Positions 58,436-64,000 of a DNA stretch of 64,000 nucleotides are shown in pieces. The first letter of the stretch is position 1, and each line of letters begins with the position of its first letter. The position numbers and the translations under genes were made by a program. The notes under the pieces are model-generated. The model did no database searches and was not told the origin of the DNA. It saw only the letters and a list, made by a program, of their open reading frames with translations. The DNA is from Augochlora pura (lineage: Eukaryota; Arthropoda; Insecta; Hymenoptera; Halictidae): NCBI RefSeq assembly GCF_028453695.1, contig NC_135780.1, positions 10,103,172 through 10,167,171 of the forward strand. The letters are read 5' to 3'.

Positions 58436-58725
58436 AATTGAAAATTAAAAATATTAATGCGAGAATTTGAAAATTAAAAATATTAATGCGAAAAATTGAA
58501 AATTAATAATATTAATGAAAAATTGAAGATCAATAATACTAATGCGAAAAATTGAAAATTAAAAATATCAATGCGAAAACTTGAAAAATAATAATATTAT
58601 AAAGGTGCAAAGAATTTTACGTATATAAAATGAATCTTATGTCACGTCTACGGAATGAGTCTTATGTTACTTATGCAGAATGAATCTTATGTTACATATA
58701 AAGAATGAATCTTGTCTCACGTATT
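58436..58725. repeat. Two adjacent minisatellites
   Basis: At 58436-58605 a unit of about 26-31 bases, GAAAATTAAAAATATTAATG plus CGAAAAATT, repeats about six times. At 58628-58725 a unit of about 30 bases, GAATGAATCTTATGTTAC plus TTATGCA-type sequence, repeats about three to four times. Confidence 0.9.
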
Positions 58726-59394
58726 CGCAGAAAGAATATTCTATTACACATGCAGAAGAAACTCCGCGCTTGATTTATTTAAAATAACCGAAAGAGCAAA
58801 CGCGTATTTAAAAATCTGCTTTCTCGCGATCGGACGAACAAAAAATTTAGAAACACCTTATCGAACATTTTTGCGAAATACATTCGCGAGAATAACACCA
58901 ACGATACGGGTGGCTGACGTCAAGTTTTTTCGCATTTCCCAATCCCACCTCGATAAGTAAATTATCCGAGCTAAAGCAACCAATTGTTTTCGAAGTAATC
59001 GCACGTGTTAAAGCAATCGAGAGCTTGTGAAATTCCAATATCGTAACTACTTTTATCAAATAAATGGAGGTCAGCGTTTTAATTGAAGCTAACCCTGGCT
59101 GACCCGGACCGAAAATACGATTTCTAAATCAGCGATGCCTTCGCGATCGCAGGAAGGACCGCGTCGGAAAATTCTTGAGAACGCGTCTGCGAATGTTGGG
59201 TGATCGGTGATTGGCTAGCAGCGACCGCGGGAATTACTGTACGGTTGTTCCAATGGCGATCGAACGATTGCTTGACACTTGACACTCGTCAATTAATCGG
59301 AAAATTGAGGAAAGTCGATAAGAGACGTTCTTATCGGTGAAAGATAAGCGCGGACGTTTCGATGCGGTATCGCGGAAAAACGGTGCGGAATCTT
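58726..59394. other. Non-coding stretch, no gene seen
   Basis: Open frames on both strands at 58712-59059 are short and unsupported. Nothing else is evident. Confidence 0.5.
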
Positions 59395-59690
59395 GGCGAA
59401 ACGACGCAGAAGCGTGGCAAAACGAGACGCAGAATTATGACGAAACGAAATGTAGAATTATGGCAAAACGAGACGCAGAATTATGGCAAAACGAGACGCA
59501 GAATTATGGCAAAACGAGACACAGAATTATGGCAAAACGAAACGTAGAATCGTGGCGAAACCAGACGCGGAATTATAGCAAAATAAAACGTAGAATCGTG
59601 ACGAAACCAGACGCGGAATTATAGCAAAATAAAACGCAGAATTATGGTAAAACGAAACGCAGAATTATGGCAAAACGATGTAAAATACAG
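59395..59690. repeat. 23-base minisatellite
   Basis: About twelve units of GACGCAGAATTATGGCAAAA plus CGA. The central units are nearly identical; the outer ones are diverged (GAAATGTAGAATTATGG, GAAACGTAGAATCGTGG). The unit has no stop in any plus-strand frame, so the 95-codon frame 59337-59624 cycles through RDAELWQ, ETQNYGK and RIMAK peptides. Confidence 0.93.
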
Positions 59691-59755
59691 CGAATTGATA
59701 TCCTTCACGATTTGACTGCGGATTCTGGTTGCCGCGCTGGATAAAAAATCCGCTG

Positions 59756-59866
59756 GGTGATAACGAGAGTTATTACAAAGAAAATCGACCGGTGATAACG
59801 AGAGTTATTACAAAGAAAATCGACCGGTGATAACGAGTGTTATTACAAAGAAAATCGACCGGTGAT
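59756..59866. repeat. 35-base tandem repeat, three copies
   Basis: Units GGTGATAACGAGAGTTATTA plus CAAAGAAAATCGACC start at 59756, 59791 and 59826 with at most one difference each, followed by a partial fourth. Confidence 0.95.
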
Positions 59867-62800
59867 TACTTCTGTTCGTTCGCGCCGCTATCCTCCATTT
59901 CCAGCGACCCTTCGGTCGCCTAAACCGCGTCCTCACTGAGCAGACACAGCGCTCGGAGGCTTACCGTCACCAGAAATCAATTTCTAGTAGGGGAAAGGAA
60001 AATAATTCCATTACCGGTTGAAACCCGATGCCTGGCTGCAAGGTTCTCTGCTCGCACGCAGCCTTTTCGCCATTGCATCGATTAGAATCGTTCGCAGTAT
60101 AACATCCGCGCGTCTCTCTACGACCATGGGCGTCATGTAACGCGTTCTTACATCGATGCAATGCATATTTAAAACATATATGCATTTTATGATGAATTAT
60201 CGAATGCGCGCCGATGTATCTGATTGCAAAAGATATTTCTTTGATCGAAATATTTACCCAATAAACGAGAATTATATGTAAATAAAAATTTTAATGAGAA
60301 ATTTTCGTGAATAAAAATTTTGAACGAGAAATAATCGAAATAAAAATTTAAACGATAATATAATATTTGGAGATTTATTGTAGTTAATGCTGGAAAATTG
60401 ACTGAAAAATCTAAAAATTTCACATAGAAATATTTCAACGACAGAATTTCTAGATGGAAAAATCAAAAAACGGATTGTCTTAATTATCGTGCCATTAAGC
60501 TAATTTTTGCTTTGTCGAAACTCTCAGTACTGAAAATTTAATTCAACGCACTAAGAATATATTTTTGTTTTTCAGACGTCTCTGATTTTAAACGTATTTT
60601 TATACAAGATAAAAAAAGAGTAATTTAATAATATCTTTAATGAAATAAAATAAAGTGTTTCCGACCATAATTTCTTGTCCTTCTATTACATTTTAACGTA
60701 TGAAAAATCTCTCCACGAAATCTCTCCACGCGAAAAGGTGAACAAAAATAAAAGATATAGATTATCAATTTATATATATAAAATTCTCCTTTCTTTATAC
60801 GACTTTTAATCCAGGGCCACGGTGATTAGGCCAAACAGAGTAGTTCCAGCGTTAACCTCGTTAACAACTTTTACAGGCTAAGAGGAAATGTGCTGAGCAA
60901 CGTTAGACGCTTCTCGACAAAACAATGACGTTACAGCGGTTAAAGATAGTTGAAGAAAACGTATCATCGATAGCTCGGAATCGTTTACAATTGACGCAAC
61001 ATTGTGCGGCTCCACGGTCAATTCCAGCCTACCGTCGGCATCGATGCAAAATCAATCTTCTTTCATTTAGGTCAACGACGACACGTATCGCGCGCTTTAC
61101 ATTACGCAATCGTTTCGTAATTATAGTTACGCTTTCGAGTAATTACCAGCCAGAGTCGCAAACTAAACTCGCACGCGACTCTATCGTGGCATAGTACTTG
61201 ATAACGAACGGGTATATACGAGAGACCATTTAGGTTTCCCCCCCGAATAAATTAAAACGCGCCGCCGTGCTGGCATAAATATCTCGACCAACGATCCGGG
61301 CCCATAAACAATCCTTCTATATTTGCATCTAATCGCGGTGATGCTTAATTAAAACGAAGAACGTTGGACAGTTGTTTTGAACGTTAACTAATCTCCACGG
61401 TCTCGTAAGAGAATTTTTTAGAAAGAATGATTTCGTAATAATATATTTTATGGAATATCAACGCGGACTGTACTCACCAGAAATTCGTGAAAAATCTATG
61501 TCAAGTTGGAGACGGCGATTGAGTGTCGCAGAGCTTGCGGAGCAATTACTGCTTTTTTTTCGGCGACGATCGTTTATATGAGGGAATCGGAATGATACTG
61601 AATCCTCGTCTCACCGCTTCGACACTCTCGCCCGACGGTTTTGCTGTTTTTGTTTACACTTTCATTATCGCTCGCGTAATGCTGAAATTTTTGTTGCAAT
61701 AGACGGCGCACGATTACTTCCGACATGCCGCGCGGGCGCGCGCGCGCTTCCTCGACGGAATTAATTTTAATAACCGGATGGCGCGTGGAGGTCGTGAGGC
61801 GAGTATCGGTTAGCGATCTGATGTAACATGAATCGGCGATCGGGTCATCTGATCCTAGTGGATGTAAATATTGCGCGAGAACTCGCTGAATTTTGTTATG
61901 TTTATTTTAAGAGTTTATGGCGAAACAGTGAAAGGAATGATGAACGGCAACACTAACGAAAGGAATTTATATAACTATTAAAGTTATTGAGAGTTCGAAA
62001 AAATTTATTTTATAAATCGAAATTAGATGTAATAATTCGTTGTAAATAAAAATTTTATTGTAATAAAAATTTCTCCGTGTATAAATAAATTAACATCGTC
62101 GCTTACGAATGACATATTTAATAGAATTGATCAGAATAAAATTATAATTATAGAATAAGGAAGTTTGGCCTTTTGTTAAACAATCTAGCGATGATTTAAG
62201 CTTATTTATTTGTCAATTTTCTAATTAAAAAATGTTTTAAGTTACAGAAATATTCAGGAGTTTCTTCTGCTTGTACATAGTGTAAAAATGTTTATTTGTA
62301 ATAGCAAATATACAGAACAGATAAGTTTCTCACCCCCATTCACCCTCAGCTTTCAAATAAAAACACCATGAGAAGTGGGAGTATGATTATTCGAGCTCGT
62401 GGCTTGTTTTTATAATTGTTAATAACCGGCAACCTTAAAAACGAATTGTGAAAATTGAAAAATCATGTCTCGTCTCGGATTATTTGTATTTTTACAAGTT
62501 AAGGGATAATTGGGAAGAATTTATTGTATCGACATTACCTCTACTGACAAAACGTTCAAACTGTTCGCCAAAAATTACCTACAGATGATCACTCTAAAGG
62601 GTTACCTACCACATTCTAATTTTATCCATATACTTAGATTTCTTACAGTATATTGCATAACATTGTAAAGCTTATAAAATTAACGTTGTAAATATTCATA
62701 TGCGTGGAAGAATGTATAAAAATATCGCGATATGTGTACCATCACTAATTATATAATTTTTTAAAATAATTGCTCCACTGTCTATGAAAATAATTACGTT

Positions 62801-64000
62801 TTATATCATATGTCTGTCTTACCTATTTTATAAATATTATTTCCACCGTTTAAATGTTCAAATAGTTTATTGTTATTAAATCATATTCAGCACTCGTAGT
62901 AGAAATGAATTATATAATACATTCTCTTCTTGTTAATGTATCTACTTATCGAAAACTATCGGTAACACTGAACGTGATTCAACATAGTGCTAAACAAATT
63001 AATTGATTCTAATGTTTAAACTCACAGCTATAATTTAATTTAACATTTCTCATTGATATATTTCAACGTGAAATTAATAAGCAGAGAAATAAATTATTCT
63101 CGTTTCGTATAATTATGCTTACTCTTAATAGATTTATTATAAATTGATCTTTCATTAGTGAGTAACAATATTAATTGATTTAATATTTATATGGTATAAA
63201 TTTCGATAGAATATATCGATAAAATAGAAAATTTCTTTATCTACATCGACTACAGACTGGCGGAATATACAGACTGGCGACATCTAGATTTAATGAATAT
63301 TTATCATATCTCGATAATTTTGGCAAACAGTTTAGGTTATTCTTCACTATAATACGTCATAGTGGAGCCACATTAATCTTCTTTATTTAAAAATAAGTTA
63401 CAAAGACCCCGCTTCGTTCTATTTTTACTTAAATATTAAAGTTGATCTCTCGATGACGTTGTCAAACTATAAATCCATTTGTGATATTTCGATTCGAGTT
63501 TTCATTTTAAATAAACTATAAAGCTTGTTATTGAAAGATGTCATCGAAAGAATTTTATTTCACAGTGGTATCAGATGAAGTATGAATTGATCGAGTCTCC
63601 CGACTTGAATGCCAATAGAAATGAACGATTCGATCGATGATGTAATTTTAGCTGCTGCAACGTTATAGTTATAGAACGAGGATGATTATTAATAGCCGCC
63701 GTGGCTTTATGGTAGAAAATATTTCAGACGCTGCTAACCTTCGCGATTGACTGGACGGCGGCGTATGTTTTGTCAGTGTACGCTAAAATTCTCGCGTCCG
63801 AGTTCTTAACACCGTGGCCTTAAAATAGAAGGCAACAGGTAAAAATAATCAACGGTTCTGTAGGCATTGTTTAAAAATGGCATTGTTTAAAAATGAACAG
63901 CTCTTCCAAGGATGCATCACAGAAATTCAAATTTTAAGATTCTGTTTCAAAGAGTTAAAGCTACTAATTAAAATTGCTTTAGCAAACAAGGTGTAAAAGA
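59867..64000. other. Non-coding stretch to the window end
   Basis: Mostly AT-rich. CpG-rich patches lie at 59880-60130, 60990-61280 and 61500-61850, with a CG run at about 61730-61747. An open frame of 89 codons (60925-61194) has no motif. No RNA gene, transposon end or exon could be supported, though an outlying exon of a flanking gene would be easy to miss. Confidence 0.5.

Overview
The window looks like nuclear DNA of an insect, most likely a hymenopteran such as a bee or ant. The reasons are spliced genes with GT..AG introns and very long non-coding tracts, a patchwork of AT-rich stretches and CpG-dense stretches (for example about 11.2-11.9, 14.0-14.8, 19.1-19.8, 33.5-34.1 and 37.1-38.1 kb), many simple repeats, many short TTAA-bounded non-autonomous transposons, and an assembly gap of exactly 100 N. 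The taxonomic call is an inference from style, not from a marker gene.

Coding content is small. Only two loci are well supported. (1) A plus-strand spliced gene ends at 45209. A first exon with an ATG (42121-42433), a middle exon carrying a PPxY motif and poly-His/poly-Gln tracts (42812-43209) and a terminal exon (45080-45209) have convincing splice sites. The 3' two exons join in frame; the first does not match the second in phase, so at least one exon is probably missing in or beside the N gap. I do not recognise the protein. (2) A minus-strand, apparently single-exon gene (57787-58239) encodes a 150-residue soluble cytochrome b5-domain protein with both haem-ligand histidines.

Everything else is intergenic or intronic sequence. 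From 1 to about 42.1 kb and from 45.2 to 57.8 kb no reading frame is supported. These stretches hold (a) about fifteen palindromic or near-palindromic elements bounded by TTAA with ends starting CCC(T/C), typical of piggyBac-type MITEs, in several sequence families, two of them in nested arrangements; (b) two TA-bounded elements of mariner/Tc1 style; (c) a set of degenerate same-orientation repeats sharing a GTCTGAC...TTCTACT box, concentrated between 15 and 31 kb; and (d) many minisatellites and microsatellites. The long open frames in these stretches are mostly products of low-complexity sequence.

The two genes are about 12.6 kb apart and point toward each other. Nothing in the sequence suggests that they are functionally linked. 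No tRNA, rRNA, CRISPR or bacterial-type feature was seen.
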